Of a stretch of 64,000 bases of DNA, positions 36,514 to 49,188 are shown in pieces. The position numbers and the translations under genes were made by a program. Within the stretch, counting starts at the first letter, position 1. Each line of letters begins with the position of its first letter. Source of the DNA: Apostichopus japonicus. Taxonomy: Eukaryota > Echinodermata > Holothuroidea > Aspidochirotida > Stichopodidae. The notes under the pieces are model-generated. The model ran no database searches. It was not told where the DNA came from and saw only the letters and a list, made by a program, of their open reading frames with translations. The stretch lies in the NCBI RefSeq assembly GCF_037975245.1, contig NC_092583.1:15471264-15535263 (forward strand), written 5' to 3'.

Positions 36514-37701
36514 AACCATCCCCTAATCGCCCACTCTCCAAAGCAATGTCATATTCTCGTTTAACCCTATTTATGTCAAGCGCCCAAGCCTATAGGGCTA
36601 CTTTTATTTGGTTTATAGTTATAGGCATAGCCTAGGCCTATATATACACTTAACTTACTAGACTTAGCCTAGGCCTAATATAGTAATAATAAATAAATAA
36701 TTTCTTAGCTGATGAAATAAGGCCCTGTACATTAAACTTCAAATTGTAAGTGCATTTGCCACCCTCCCTTCCAACCATGCATTATATTTGACGATTCGTT
36801 TGCACACCGAGAGCACCATTACCCTTCGCCTTGTACCATTACATTATAGACCTAGGCCTAGGCTTACTAATGACACATTTAGGCCTAGCCTACCTTAACC
36901 TAGACGCTGTGTTGACAGTTATTAACTTACCGTAGGTTTCTTCTGGCAAGCTTTCCTTTTTGTCCCACAAGTACAGAAAGAATTGCAGTAGGCCCCTAGT
37001 CCCTTGCACGGACACCCAGCTCCTGCTCGGCCCCTTGTCCTAGTGCTGGGCTGTCTCTGACAGGTGTTATTACAATTACAACATTCCACCGGAAAATTGT
37101 GAATCCCATGATGATTGTTACTCTAGTTCAGATGACATCTTTGTTTGTAATTTTCAAAGACGTTTTTTCGAAATCCACAAAATATACGTTCGATTGAATG
37201 TCTCGGCGGTGGTACTGTCATATGTTGAAGGCGAGTTGTCAACTGGTTGCCTGTACTGTAAGTCTGTAAACACACATACAGCAACGGTTCCGATTCGGTT
37301 AGTGCGATGAGGACTGTACATTATGTAGCGCATGCACTTCATATTGCCGCTGTGGCAACAGCGCCAGTGTTTTGCACACATGTGTTCGGCAGACTTCTTG
37401 GAAATTAGTGGTCAGATACCATTTATACTTCTCTCTTACCTAAAGTAGAATCCATCTTACCAGTCACTTCCGATCTTTACGCATAGTGTAATAATTTAGG
37501 ATAATGTAAATTATATATTTTAAAATTTTAAAAGCTAGACATTGAATACTGAAAACGAATTTATTTTTTCCCATGTGAAAACCTCTTACATCACAATGAA
37601 CAATGGCGTTTGGCAACAAACCTTAAACCAATGAGAAAATTGAAAAATAAATTGCTGTCGATATTTCATGACGACCACGCCCCTTTAAAGAGGCGTGGTC
37701 G

Positions 37702-37784
37702 TGACGTAGTGGCTTTTAGAATATTTCTTCTGGACGTCAGAGTTTGGTACAGTACATTTCTCTGACGTCACGAAGGTGACGTCA
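37702..37784 (+). promoter_or_regulatory. CRE-like cluster, copy 2
   Basis: Same four sites as in copy 1, with perfect TGACGTCA at 37763-37770 and 37777-37784. In the tandem arrangement it lies next to the right end of copy 1. Confidence 0.55.
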
Positions 37785-38851
37785 CTCAGTACTTTTACGA
37801 ATGATCACCGCGACGAACATCGGCAACTTTCTCCTGTATGCAGTCTGCTACATGTACAGTTTCATATAGGGAAAGCCCAGTACACAATGAAGGGAGTGAC
37901 TGTTTTATTGACAATAGGCTACCGTGAATTAGATATTTAAAGCGGAAATTAAAAGAACGGAGGTCAACATCGGTTCTTCTTTCCGACGCTTTGATGAGTG
38001 GGTTCGACGGAAAAAAAAGGCTTCGAGACGAAACGAGGTGAATTTAAAGAAAGTCGAGGGATAGGTGACAAAGACCTAACGGTTTCCTCAACACATTGTG
38101 GACACCTCCTTGAATGTCATCTCACTGCATGTCGTTTTTGCTGGTAAGTGCGTAACTTTCAGCATGCATAAACTTTTAAAAATGTTTGATATGCCTAGGT
38201 CCTCCAACCATATGTGAACAAGTCATACATTGATGTAGGCCTATAACTGAAAGTCAATTGCTTTCTCTCGATCAAGGTGAAGCAAGTACATACAGTATTC
38301 CAAGAACCTTTCAAATAATTGATTAGGAATAGGCTCATGCCTAATTTTCGTTGCTAAAGCCTCGAGGCCTAACTTCTTTGTGTAGGTTTTATTCTGTCAA
38401 GGGACCTCTTTGGACTTATTTTTAGTTATGGGCAATATCAGCATTGATTTACCTCTATGATGAACTGAAGTAGTGCCAGGGCTTTATTTTCTCAGTTTGA
38501 AACTTGTAAGATTGTATCTGAGGACAGTTTACCCTCTCATCATGAGAACAGGTGTAAAATATGTTTAGATCGAACTTGAGGTTTCCCCCTCCCACACAAG
38601 ATATATTCACGTTGAAGATATATTCTAATTAGTAGGAGTTGTATGTGGATCACCAGTTAACTACAAGTTTGCATGATAAATTGCCTAGCTGGTTGTATTC
38701 AATTGCTGGAGTCACATCAGACCAAAGTTGATGAAGACTTATACATAAAAACATGTTGTTCTGTTAAGTAGCCTAAGTGGTGTGAGTGAAATTTGTGCTT
38801 TGACAGCCCTTGCAACTGCTTGTTTTTGTTACACTTTGTTGAAGGTCGTTT

Positions 38852-41724
38852 CACAGTGATGAAGAAGGTATTGCAGCCCTATCCCATGGTGAAGAAGAAC
38901 TATTGTGTATTGATGAAGGGTGAGTATATAGTAAAGACTATCACATAGTTACTCTATGGAAGTTTCTATGGATACAGTTATCAGTGTAATTTAAATGGAA
39001 TATAACTTGCAAGTTAACAGTGCTGTACAGTGTTGAGCCATCCATAGGCTACTGTCAAGTGAGGAACTATTTTCATTCTCATTTAAAGTTTCAAGAAAAG
39101 AAGAAGAAAATCAGTTAGAGTAAGCTAAGCTAAGGCCTACGGTTTCATGTATGACCTATTCCATAGTGAAGTTGGGGTATACATCCTGCTTAAATACTCT
39201 GCTAAATGTGGTTTATTAGGTCAACAATTTTGGCCATTGAAAATTCCTATATTCCATGCTTTACCAGAACTATACAAAATATTCATTACAATCTTCCCTG
39301 CCTATAGCAAATTCCACCAAGAGTACCCTGTTTTAGGCAAAAACAACACGGGAGATTGAATATCTACAGGTGTAGGTAATGCTAGCCATACTGAACGCCC
39401 CTTTGCACAAATTCATGATGAAACACACTGTACTATTTCAGTGGTCAAGCCAAATTTGTCTTCACACAGGCAAGTACTGTATTGTTGGCCATTATAGCAC
39501 TTGTGTCTACAACCATGTGGTGATTGTCAATTAATTAGGTGTACTCAAGGATAATTCCTAGTGCCAGTACTTGCCAATTTGGGGAAGTTTGTGCTATCAA
39601 GTAACAAAGTATTAATGCTCAAGTGAATTTTGAGGAGGAATCTTTGCCATGTTAAATAATTCACTGGTTCGTGAATTTCTTTGTCAGGTTTTCAAAAGTA
39701 GCTCTAAATTTTGGCATGTCAACATGGGGAGAAAGGCCATAAGAGGGGGGGGGTTGTTAGGAATATAAATATTTTGCAAGAGAAGAATGCTGAGTTTAAG
39801 AGTTATTCTTCTTTCTGAAGCTGACCTTGGTTGTTGTGCTTCAAACTTGCTACAAGAGAACATGATACATGTGAAAACAGAGGTTACCCCTGGCCCCCAC
39901 AATATCTCCCTATTTTATGCCCCTTGCATGTCAAGTATACCACACTGCCCCCCCCCCACCCCACAAAAAAAAATACAGATACCATGACTGAACTGTTGTG
40001 CCTCTGCACTTACATTACAGTACTGATGCAAATAGGCGTCAATAATCTATTACTAATATACCTGTTGACTGAATTTTTGGATTTTCTTTTCCCAGAGAAT
40101 TACTCAATAATGAAACTGTAGGGAGTGAGGTGTTCCCCTAGAGCTTGAGATGGACTCCTCAGAAATACAGAGTGAAGAGTCTCTTCCAGATAACTACCCC
40201 TCAGGGGAAACTCTTGGTATAATTGAGGAAGCGAAATGTTTTGTATCTATAAACAAATTGTTAGAACTGCTGAAGTTAATACATGGGGAGTACTGCACAC
40301 ACACTAACTGTACTAAAATAATATCTTATCAATGGAGTGCTATTGGTACAGCAATGATTTTTTCTTGGAAGTGTGAAGATGGCCGGCCATGTGTGTGTAA
40401 AATAGTACTCACAAAACAGATTTTGTGGTATCTTTTCAGGTAACATTCAAATTTCGTCAGCTGTAACCATTTCAGGAAACAAGTATTCTAAAATGGCTTT
40501 GTATTTTAAAGTTTCCAATTTTTGTGTGTGTAAGCAACACAACATTTCTACGTGTTCAAAGGTTGTATGTAACTCCAGCTGTTACAGCTACTTGGCAGAA
40601 GGTCCAAAAGGCAGAATTCTGCAAACTTAAAGACAGAGGTTTATGTGTAGCAGGAGATGCTAGAACAGAATCCCTTGGGCATTGTGCCCAATACTGTACT
40701 TACAGCTTCATGGATGAAGATTCTTAAAAAATGTTGCATTTAGAGGTAGTTGATGTTAGGGAAGTAGGGGGGAAAGTCCAAACATGGAAAGAGTTGGATT
40801 TGAGAGAGGATTGGATTTTCTAATGAAATAATTAAAAATCTGTGAAGTAGTGACAGATGCCCATGTTCTGATAAAGGCACTGCTAAAAAAGTGTACAATA
40901 TATGATGGAATTTCTCATCAAGTGGATGTTTGGCATGGGGCAAAGAACCTTGTCTGGAAACTCTCTAACGTAGCAAATGCCAAAGAGAACACTGATCTGC
41001 ACTTATGTATGCCTGCTATAACGTAATCATTTCTGGTACTCCACTAAAGAGTGCGGCGGTAATGATATCAAAATCAAGTCAATTTGCTGTCACTTCTTCA
41101 CCACATTGTAGACGAACACCAGTGGTTGTTGTCAATTGATGGTACACCAGGTGAATGTAGTCATCACCACTTATGTGAAAACGACCATAGTAAGCCATAT
41201 CTAAAGAAGGGATCACCGTCACATGAAGCCCTTAGGTCTCTCATACTCAAGAAGCAATTTCTGAACACTTTTCCATATTACAAAATTTCAAGCAAACTGG
41301 TTCTCTTGAATCATTTCACAATCATATGCTAATGTATGCCAATAAACGTTGTGCTTATTCTTATGATGGAGATGTAACTAGAATGCTACTGGCTGCTATT
41401 GATCACAACTATCACATTGAACGAGCATATGGTTCAACTGTTGATGGCTAACCAATGTATCGGGCAAAGTATAGTAAAAGATCAAAACAATGGGCACCTC
41501 AAAAATTGCCTAAGGCTTTTGGTTACATTCCTGAATTGATGAAAACTGTCTTTCTGCTCAGACAAGAGAATCAGTGCCATTTATCGGCCAGAGTAGGCCT
41601 ACCTGAAGATCACCCAAAAATCATCAAACCAAATATTAGCAGCGCTCCAAAGCCTAGTATGAGTGTTTTACTTGCACAGTACCAGTCTAGATTTGCAAGT
41701 TCAGCTGACATGGGGCATTCCTAA
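38852..41724 (+). pseudogene. Kolobok-type transposase, broken (copy 2)
   Basis: Same exons, frames, stops and frameshifts as 30285-33156: the 97-codon ORF is at 40150, the GDAR block at 40524-40727 and the last block at 41455-41724. Sharing every lesion means it did not decay independently, and neither copy can have made the active enzyme. Confidence 0.82.
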
Positions 41725-42968
41725 GCTACAATGGTTAATTAAGGAAACGGAATGCAGTTTTATTTCACTTGAATTTTTATTGATTAGCACTCTTAATGGC
41801 TCGAAGAGATGTTACATAAAGTTAAGTCTTGATGTGTGCTAAATTTACTAGTTATTTAAAGACTCCCTACTTTACTTGTTCATTTGATTTAAATCCACTT
41901 TAATATTACTATGTTACAAGTCAAGCAAAGCATGTTCTTTGATTTTCATGTCAAAAACAGAGCCCTTGGATTACATTCAATACCATTTTATACTTGTAAC
42001 ACACTTGATGCCTTAAAGTCTAAAGTATTGCCACTGAGTTTTGCATGCATCTGAGGTGGCAAACTGCAGTCTTATCCAGTGGTGAGTAGCATTTAGTCAG
42101 AACTTCTATCTAGACTAAGAACATATTATTGTAATGGTTAAACATGCAGGTGAATGGGGCTTTTAGTAGGGTTATGATGTTCTAGTATCTTTGTTAGACT
42201 ACCTACTGTAGTCCAGCCCCTGTAATAGATGAAACTTGGCTGTTTAAGAGGTCATTTATCAAAATTAAAAGTAGTACAATCTTGGCAACTTGGTCTGATA
42301 GTATTCATGGTTTTTAACTGTCTATAACACATCACAATGGCTGTGATAATACTTCATTTTTGAGAGAAAGAAAAGAGAATACATTGTCATCAACTATATT
42401 TGAACTTTTATACCTTTATTTGGAGTGCTCACATCTGTATTATTTGGATCTGCATTTGCTATTTGTCACCTACAGGTACATTCTAACTTTTTCCCCTGAT
42501 TGTGTCGTTTCATACCTTTCAAAACATGAAATAAATATTTTACCTTTCAGCATAATTTGCAAACTTCTTTCACTCCTTGGAAGAACAATAACACCCCTTC
42601 CCCTCCACCCTGCTTAGGTTACCACTCTCTATAAACTTGAAAACAATGAAATAATCAGTTAACATTCAACAATGTTTCACTGCTTGGAGTAACAAAAACT
42701 CCTCCCACAGCCCCACCCACCATCATCCCACATAGGTTACTACTGTCTATAAACAAACGAAAGAAATTACCATCACTCTACCAAAGGTTGTTGATAGGAT
42801 TGAAATCCCTATCACAAACCATGAAGTAATCAGTTTACCTTCAACAATGTTGCACTTCTTGGAGTAACAGTAACCCCTCACCCCTCCCCCCCCCTGCTCT
42901 TCCCCCATCACCCCACTCTTATCACTATCACTGTGCCAATATGGTTTCTTTTCAAATTGTTTTCTCTC

Positions 42969-45690
42969 TTAATCGATGAGGTTGTTGCCAGGATTGAATC
43001 CTACATATTGTCCGTCTACAGATGGAAATCTTTCCCTTATCTCTGAGATGCAACAGGATGGCAATACCATTCTATTTCCTCTACCTAGGCGACCAAACTT
43101 CCAGTAAATAAAATTTCTGTAAGCATAATGTCTGTAGTTCCTGTTGGTTCTGTTTTCTTCCAAAGCAAGATCATCCTCTCGCATGCGCATATTTACACCC
43201 AAGATGTGTGCATTAAGGCAAATATCACTAAATGCATCCGAGTAAGTTACACATTGTTGCACCCTGTTTGTGCAACACTTCTTTTCCACATCAGTTAGCA
43301 TCTCTACACATTGCAGACATTTCACGAGAAGCAGTCACTTCCTCAGTTTGGTTTGGCACAGTGAGATCACTGTGAGCATCTGGGTTTCTGAGGAGCTCTA
43401 CTGCAACCTGCTCTAACTGTTCTCATGACAACCCTTGTACATCTGTTGGACAATTGAAAACAGCTTGTTTATTTCTTCAGTACAATCATGAACATATTAA
43501 GGGATAGCAGGGCAATTGGCTGCTAGTAAAATTGCAGAATATTTTTTGGGGTCAAACTCACTACCTCATAACACTCTGAATGGTGAAATTTTGAATTTTT
43601 GGTATTTTGTGAATGCATGTGGAACACAGCAGAGTGAATGATGCAATCATGGCACTATTTATGAGCTATTTCATTCCACAAAAATGTCACATTTTCAGCC
43701 ACTGGAATATCCCTTTAAGAAAGAATTGAACACAAACATTTCATTTGATTTCATACCAAAAAATTCGGACTGCAGCCATTCACGTGAAACAAAACATAAT
43801 ACTCATCTTGATAGATAACTAGTTTGGTTATCATTGAAAGAGACAAAATGTGGTTTTCTTTGATTTCACAAAGACTGACATTCCTCAGAAGCTATACTTT
43901 CATTTTCTAATCTTTATTTACTTAAAACCTTGAAATCTGACATATTTTGGAATGTTAAATTTTTATCTGGAAATGTATTATGAGTTTGAATTTCATTAAA
44001 CATTAATATTTTGAATGAATATCTGGTGTGGATAAATTATTTTGGGATTATGAATGGGGGGGGGGGGTGGTTCAGCCCAATCATCATGCATGGTGACATC
44101 ACATAGTTTGCTTCTGTTAGGGAACTTCATAAACCTGTAATATTGGCTGCAATCTGAATATCACTCTCTGGAGATTTCAAGGTGTGTCTGACACTAAGGT
44201 GTCCAACTGCACCAATGTATGTGTGACAATATTCTTTGTTATAAGAATTCGGTACAACATAAATTATAAATAGAAAAATAAGCAAATATTGGTCTTGATA
44301 ACAGTGGGCACAGTTGCACATTGTAACATCAACTTGTACAACATTGTATTATATGCATCATAAAATCTGGACAAATTTTGGTCTGATAACATTGGCAGTT
44401 GCCCATTGTGACATAACCTTGTACTACGGTACATTATTATATGCATCATAATCTGCATATGTATGATTTTTGTGGTCTATGATCATCAACGTAATGTCAA
44501 TATTTAGTAAAGTGGAAAGTGTGTGCTATGCCAACCTGAAGTTGAGATTCATTGTTGTTTGAAGCCACATTCTGCTACCCAGGTGCACTATCATCTTCAC
44601 CTGCTGCATGCTCATTTGGTGAGACCTCACTATCACCAGTGTCTGACAAATCCTGTATAAAGAAAAAAAATCAAAAGACACTTATGAATGCTACATTTCT
44701 AGCATGGCTTGCTTTGAGCCTGTTTGAGTGTAGATATCAGATGACGATGCTCTAGATATCATTATATATGGGCTTTAATCTGTCAGGACAGTTGTTATTC
44801 ATACAGAGTATAGCTCCCCTGCTCGCACCCCACAGTAAAGAATCACTGCTGTGCGTACAGTATTATACCAGCAATACCCCTTTAGTACTAGATTCTTACC
44901 AGGTTTGTATCAGGGCTTGCCATGCTGGTCACAACCATCCCCTAATCCCTGACTCGCACCCCACGGTATATAACCACTGCTGTATCTAAAGTACTTTACC
45001 AGCTTAATCCTATAGTCCTAGATTATTACCATGTTTGTATCAGGGCTTGCCATGCTGGTCACAACCATCCCCTAATCCCACAACCATCCCCTAATCGCCC
45101 ACTCTCCAAAGCAATGTCATATTCTCGTTTAACCCTATTTATGTCAAGCGCCCAAGCCTATAGGGCTACTTTTATTTGGTTTATAGTTATAGGCATAGCC
45201 TAGGCCTATATATACACTTAACTTACTAGACTTAGCCTAGGCCTAATATAGTAATAATAAATAAATAATTTCTTAGCTGATGAAATAAGGCCCTGTACAT
45301 TAAACTTCAAATTGTAAGTGCATTTGCCACCCTCCCTTCCAACCATGCATTATATTTGACGATTCGTTTGCACACCGAGAGCACCATTACCCTTCGCCTT
45401 GTACCATTACATTATAGACCTAGGCCTAGGCTTACTAATGACACATTTAGGCCTAGCCTACCTTAACCTAGACGCTGTGTTGACAGTTATTAACTTACCG
45501 TAGGTTTCTTCTGGCAAGCTTTCCTTTTTGTCCCACAAGTACAGAAAGAATTGCAGTAGGCCCCTAGTCCCTTGCACGGACACCCAGCTCCTGCTCGGCC
45601 CCTTGTCCTAGTGCTGGGCTGTCTCTGACAGGTGTTATTACAATTACAACATTCCACCGGAAAATTGTGAATCCCATGATGATTGTTACT
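42969..45690 (-). pseudogene. Cys-rich plus P2X7 C-terminus-like gene, broken (copy 2)
   Basis: Same structure as 34401-37122: exon A 45690-45499, exon B 44652-44575, and the ballast-like ORF 43325-42969. The TGA, TAG and frameshift are the same. Confidence 0.68.
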
Positions 45691-46256
45691 CTAGTTCAGA
45701 TGACATCTTTGTTTGTAATTTTCAAAGACGTTTTTTCGAAATCCACAAAATATACGTTCGATTGAATGTCTCGGCGGTGGTACTGTCATATGTTGAAGGC
45801 GAGTTGTCAACTGGTTGCCTGTACTGTAAGTCTGTAAACACACATACAGCAACGGTTCCGATTCGGTTAGTGCGATGAGGACTGTACATTATGTAGCGCA
45901 TGCACTTCATATTGCCGCTGTGGCAACAGCGCCAGTGTTTTGCACACATGTGTTCGGCAGACTTCTTGGAAATTAGTGGTCAGATACCATTTATACTTCT
46001 CTCTTACCTAAAGTAGAATCCATCTTACCAGTCACTTCCGATCTTTACGCATAGTGTAATAATTTAGGATAATGTAAATTATATATTTTAAAATTTTAAA
46101 AGCTAGACATTGAATACTGAAAACGAATTTATTTTTTCCCATGTGAAAACCTCTTACATCACAATGAACAATGGCGTTTGGCAACAAACCTTAAACCAAT
46201 GAGAAAATTGAAAAATAAATTGCTGTCGATATTTCATGACGACCACGCCCCTTTAA

Positions 46257-47165
46257 GTCTTTGCTGCAGATGGGAGTCGCTGCCATGTTTTGTCCGATTT
46301 GTAATGTAGTAATTTACGTTGCGAAAATTATAGACAAATTAGACTATGTCGGTTGATTCTATGTATGAGACAAGAAATGGGAGAATGAGACAATGTCATT
46401 AATCAGAGACAAATATTTAAGACAGAAATTGAGATACATCGATAAAGAATAAAATGGAGAGAATGAGGCAATATCATTATTTATAGACAGATGGAGAATT
46501 TAAATCACATCTAACACATTGTTACAGCAGTAAACAGTTAGTAAAGCAATACAATATGAGACAAAACACAGGACAATAAATCATATACAATGGGACAACG
46601 TTATTAGTTACAGACAACATGTGACACATACATTGTTTATCACAGTATTTAATTAGACAAATAATGTTCATCAGATGCCAAGTAATTAGATGAGTAACAA
46701 TGAGAGTGAGAAGGTTATAAATCGTAGACTACACTAAAAAGAACGAAGTGAAGATATGAAAACTCATTGAGATAAAAAAGACAACGTTATTAGTCGTAGA
46801 CAATATTAGACACGACGAAAATAACTAAATCATATTGAGACAAAAAGATAATGTCTAAAGATCATAGCAAATGTGTAATACAAAATATAATGAACCAAAT
46901 CACATTCAGAAAATGTGACAATGTCATTAATCTAAGACAATATTAGAAACTATGTAAGGAAATAAATCATATTGAGAGAATTAGGCAGGGTCATAAACCA
47001 TATAGGAAATGTGAAAAACAAATTGAAGATATCACACCGAGACAATCATACCATAAATCATAGACATTTATGAGACAAGACGTAAATCACATTGAGAGAA
47101 TGAGACAATGATGTTAGTCATAGACAGTGTGACACACGAATTGAGAACGATGACACACTGATACA
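46257..47165. repeat. degenerate GAGACAAT-type repeat array
   Basis: From about 46360 the words GAGACAATGTCATTA, CATAGACAAT and TTAGACAC recur at irregular spacing of roughly 35-100 bp. It is old, highly diverged tandem sequence with no coding content. Confidence 0.7.
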
Positions 47166-47173
47166 ATGAGACA

Positions 47174-47448
47174 GCCCGGACAGCCTAATTTTTATTCCTA
47201 GGACGAATAAAGGTTTCAGGTTTTTCAGGAATTTACAAATTCGTTTGAAATCAGAGTTAGGGTTTAGAAAGTGGGTTAGGGATCCAGTTCCTTTGAAAAT
47301 GAAGGATTGTCGTTCATTATCTGGGTCAAAACTAGGAAAAAAGATTCAGAACATGTTTTTTGAAAAGGCGTCACATGTTTGGAATCCAGGGATTTGATTA
47401 GCCGATGCCCTTATTCGTCCTAGGAAAAAAAAAACTACGCGTCCGGGC
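47174..47448. mobile_element. 275-bp TIR element (MITE-like)
   Basis: The left end GCCCGGAC with TTCCTAGGACGAATAA (to about 47211) is matched in inverted form at the right end (TTATTCGTCCTAGGAA to GTCCGGGC, 47410-47448). The 8-bp outer and 16-bp inner arms are perfect, with a divergent spacer between them. No target duplication is obvious. It has no ORF. Confidence 0.7.
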
Positions 47449-48223
<775 letters not shown>

Positions 48224-48224
48224 G

Positions 48225-48590
48225 TATAAGTCAATTAATAAACTACCAAATGAATTGATAAATCTACCACATAAATCAAAGGATGATACAATTAATGAAT
48301 CAATCAGTCAATGAATCTATTGATGAATGAATCAAAGAATCACCCACTCACTCACTCAATCAATCATGTAGTCGATGGATCAAAGAATTAATATAATCAA
48401 TCAATCAAAATCTATCAATAAATGGAACAATACGTCTGTAATCCAAATAATAAATCAAGGATTCAGTCAATAATTCAATTAATTAATCAATTATTCAATG
48501 AATCGATTAGTCAATGCATTAATTAATCTATCGATCAACCATTCAATAAATCAATCATGAATTGATCGATCAATGAATCGTCGAATCTTT
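48225..48590. repeat. degenerate AATC/AATG tetranucleotide tract
   Basis: AATCAATC, AATGAATC and TCAATCAA words dominate. It looks like an old, decayed tetranucleotide microsatellite adjoining the (AT)n tract. Confidence 0.75.
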
Positions 48591-48966
48591 GACACTAACG
48601 CACCGACACGGTCTGTCAACATCTTCGTGTTGAAAATTTCAGAATAACGTGTTTTATTTTTCGAAGTCTGGCAATGAAGTTTGTCGACAGCGTTGACATT
48701 AAAGTTGTTACATTTTCAATGGTCTTGAACATGATAGTCCCAGGAAACCTTGAATCTGTGTGCATTTTGGCACAAATGTGGGGTCCTTCTTCACTAAGTT
48801 TTTATCGCAATTTGTGAATAATTCAAGAGCTATCGAGCAAGTCAACGGGATCACAGTTGTTTAGACTTGAGGTAAGCAGAGGTCAATCATCATGATGTTT
48901 TCCAGGATATTTCTTTCAAAACTAAGAATATAGAACAAGGAGTTATCTTCTTTGCATTGTCTGAAG

Positions 48967-49188
48967 ATGCAGATCCTCCTCCCTGGCAAGAATCAGGAGA
49001 TCATTCGCTTCCATTACAATAAGAGCAAAGCTGATGTTAGATGTTGCTTACAGCAAAATAATGGCCAAGCTGTTGGGGAGAAAAGGTACATGCCTCTCCC
49101 AGACATCACTTTGTACAGGCGCAGACATTATCGACACGCTGTTGCCTATCGGGCTAAAGCACTGAAAATGAAATCGGCGAGGGAATAA
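48967..49188 (+). CDS. small ORF of unknown nature, higher GC
   Basis: An ORF of 73 codons from ATG at 48967 to TAA at 49186-49188. It is rich in Arg, Lys and Tyr (RYMPLPDITLYRRRHYRHAV). It stands out by GC content from the AT-rich surroundings, and neighbouring frames are also fairly open. No domain is recognised. It may be an exon, a degraded mobile-element fragment or chance. Confidence 0.2.
   Translation: MQILLPGKNQEIIRFHYNKSKADVRCCLQQNNGQAVGEKRYMPLPDITLYRRRHYRHAVAYRAKALKMKSARE

Larger units (their letters stand above)
34401..37122 (-). pseudogene. second transposon gene: Cys-rich module plus P2X7 C-terminus-like domain (copy 1)
   Basis: On the - strand, exon A (37122-36931) is open for 64 codons and cysteine-rich: CCNCNNTC, then GCPCKGLGAYCNSFCTCG and KRKAC. 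It ends at a donor ACG|GTAAGT. Exon B (36084-36007) follows acceptor TATACAG, continues in phase 0 with an acidic SDTGDSEVSPNEHAAGEDD and then meets TAG. Exon C (from 34874, after CCAACAG) reads through one TGA to EQLEQVAVELLRNPDAHSD, then a frameshift, then the 118-codon frame 34757-34401. That frame has CLQCVEM, KKCC, YRNFIYWKFGRLGRG, VLPSCCISEIRERFPSVDG and GQYVGF. This cysteine/aromatic pattern resembles the zinc-binding cytosolic ballast of the vertebrate P2X7 receptor, but there is no P2X channel part. Its role in the transposon is unknown. How exons B and C join is not resolved. Confidence 0.68.
29118..37688 (+). mobile_element. Kolobok-like DNA transposon, copy 1
   Basis: The body is 29122-37684 (8,563 bp) between TTAA at 29118-29121 and 37685-37688. 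The left end AGAGGCGTGGTCGT and the inverted right end (AGGGGCGTGGTCGT on the - strand) form a 14-bp TIR with one mismatch. It carries a decayed transposase on + (30285-33156) and a second broken gene on - (34401-37122). TTAA target duplications and the transposase blocks indicate Kolobok. piggyBac also uses TTAA but has different termini and transposase. Copy 2 follows immediately, sharing the TTAA at 37685-37688. Confidence 0.88.
37685..46256 (+). mobile_element. Kolobok-like DNA transposon, copy 2 (tandem)
   Basis: The body is 37689-46252 (8,564 bp) between TTAA 37685-37688 and 46253-46256. It has the same ends, the same two broken genes and the same stops as copy 1. Matching landmarks are offset by 8,567 bp before and 8,568 bp after a poly-C run (9 C at 31381, 10 C in copy 2 near 39948). 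That is the only difference I found at the positions checked, although I did not compare every base. The two copies meet as CCACGCCCCT-TTAA-AGAGGCGTGG. Confidence 0.88.

Noticed and set aside
37154-37381. 75-codon minus-strand ORF near the transposon right end (and its twin at 45722-45949)
   Set aside because: It lies upstream of the cysteine-rich exon and could be its leader. No domain is visible and it is not shown to be joined to exon A.
29118-46256. piggyBac classification on the basis of TTAA target sites
   Set aside because: The termini (AGRGGCGTGG) and the transposase blocks do not look like piggyBac. The block order fits Kolobok better.
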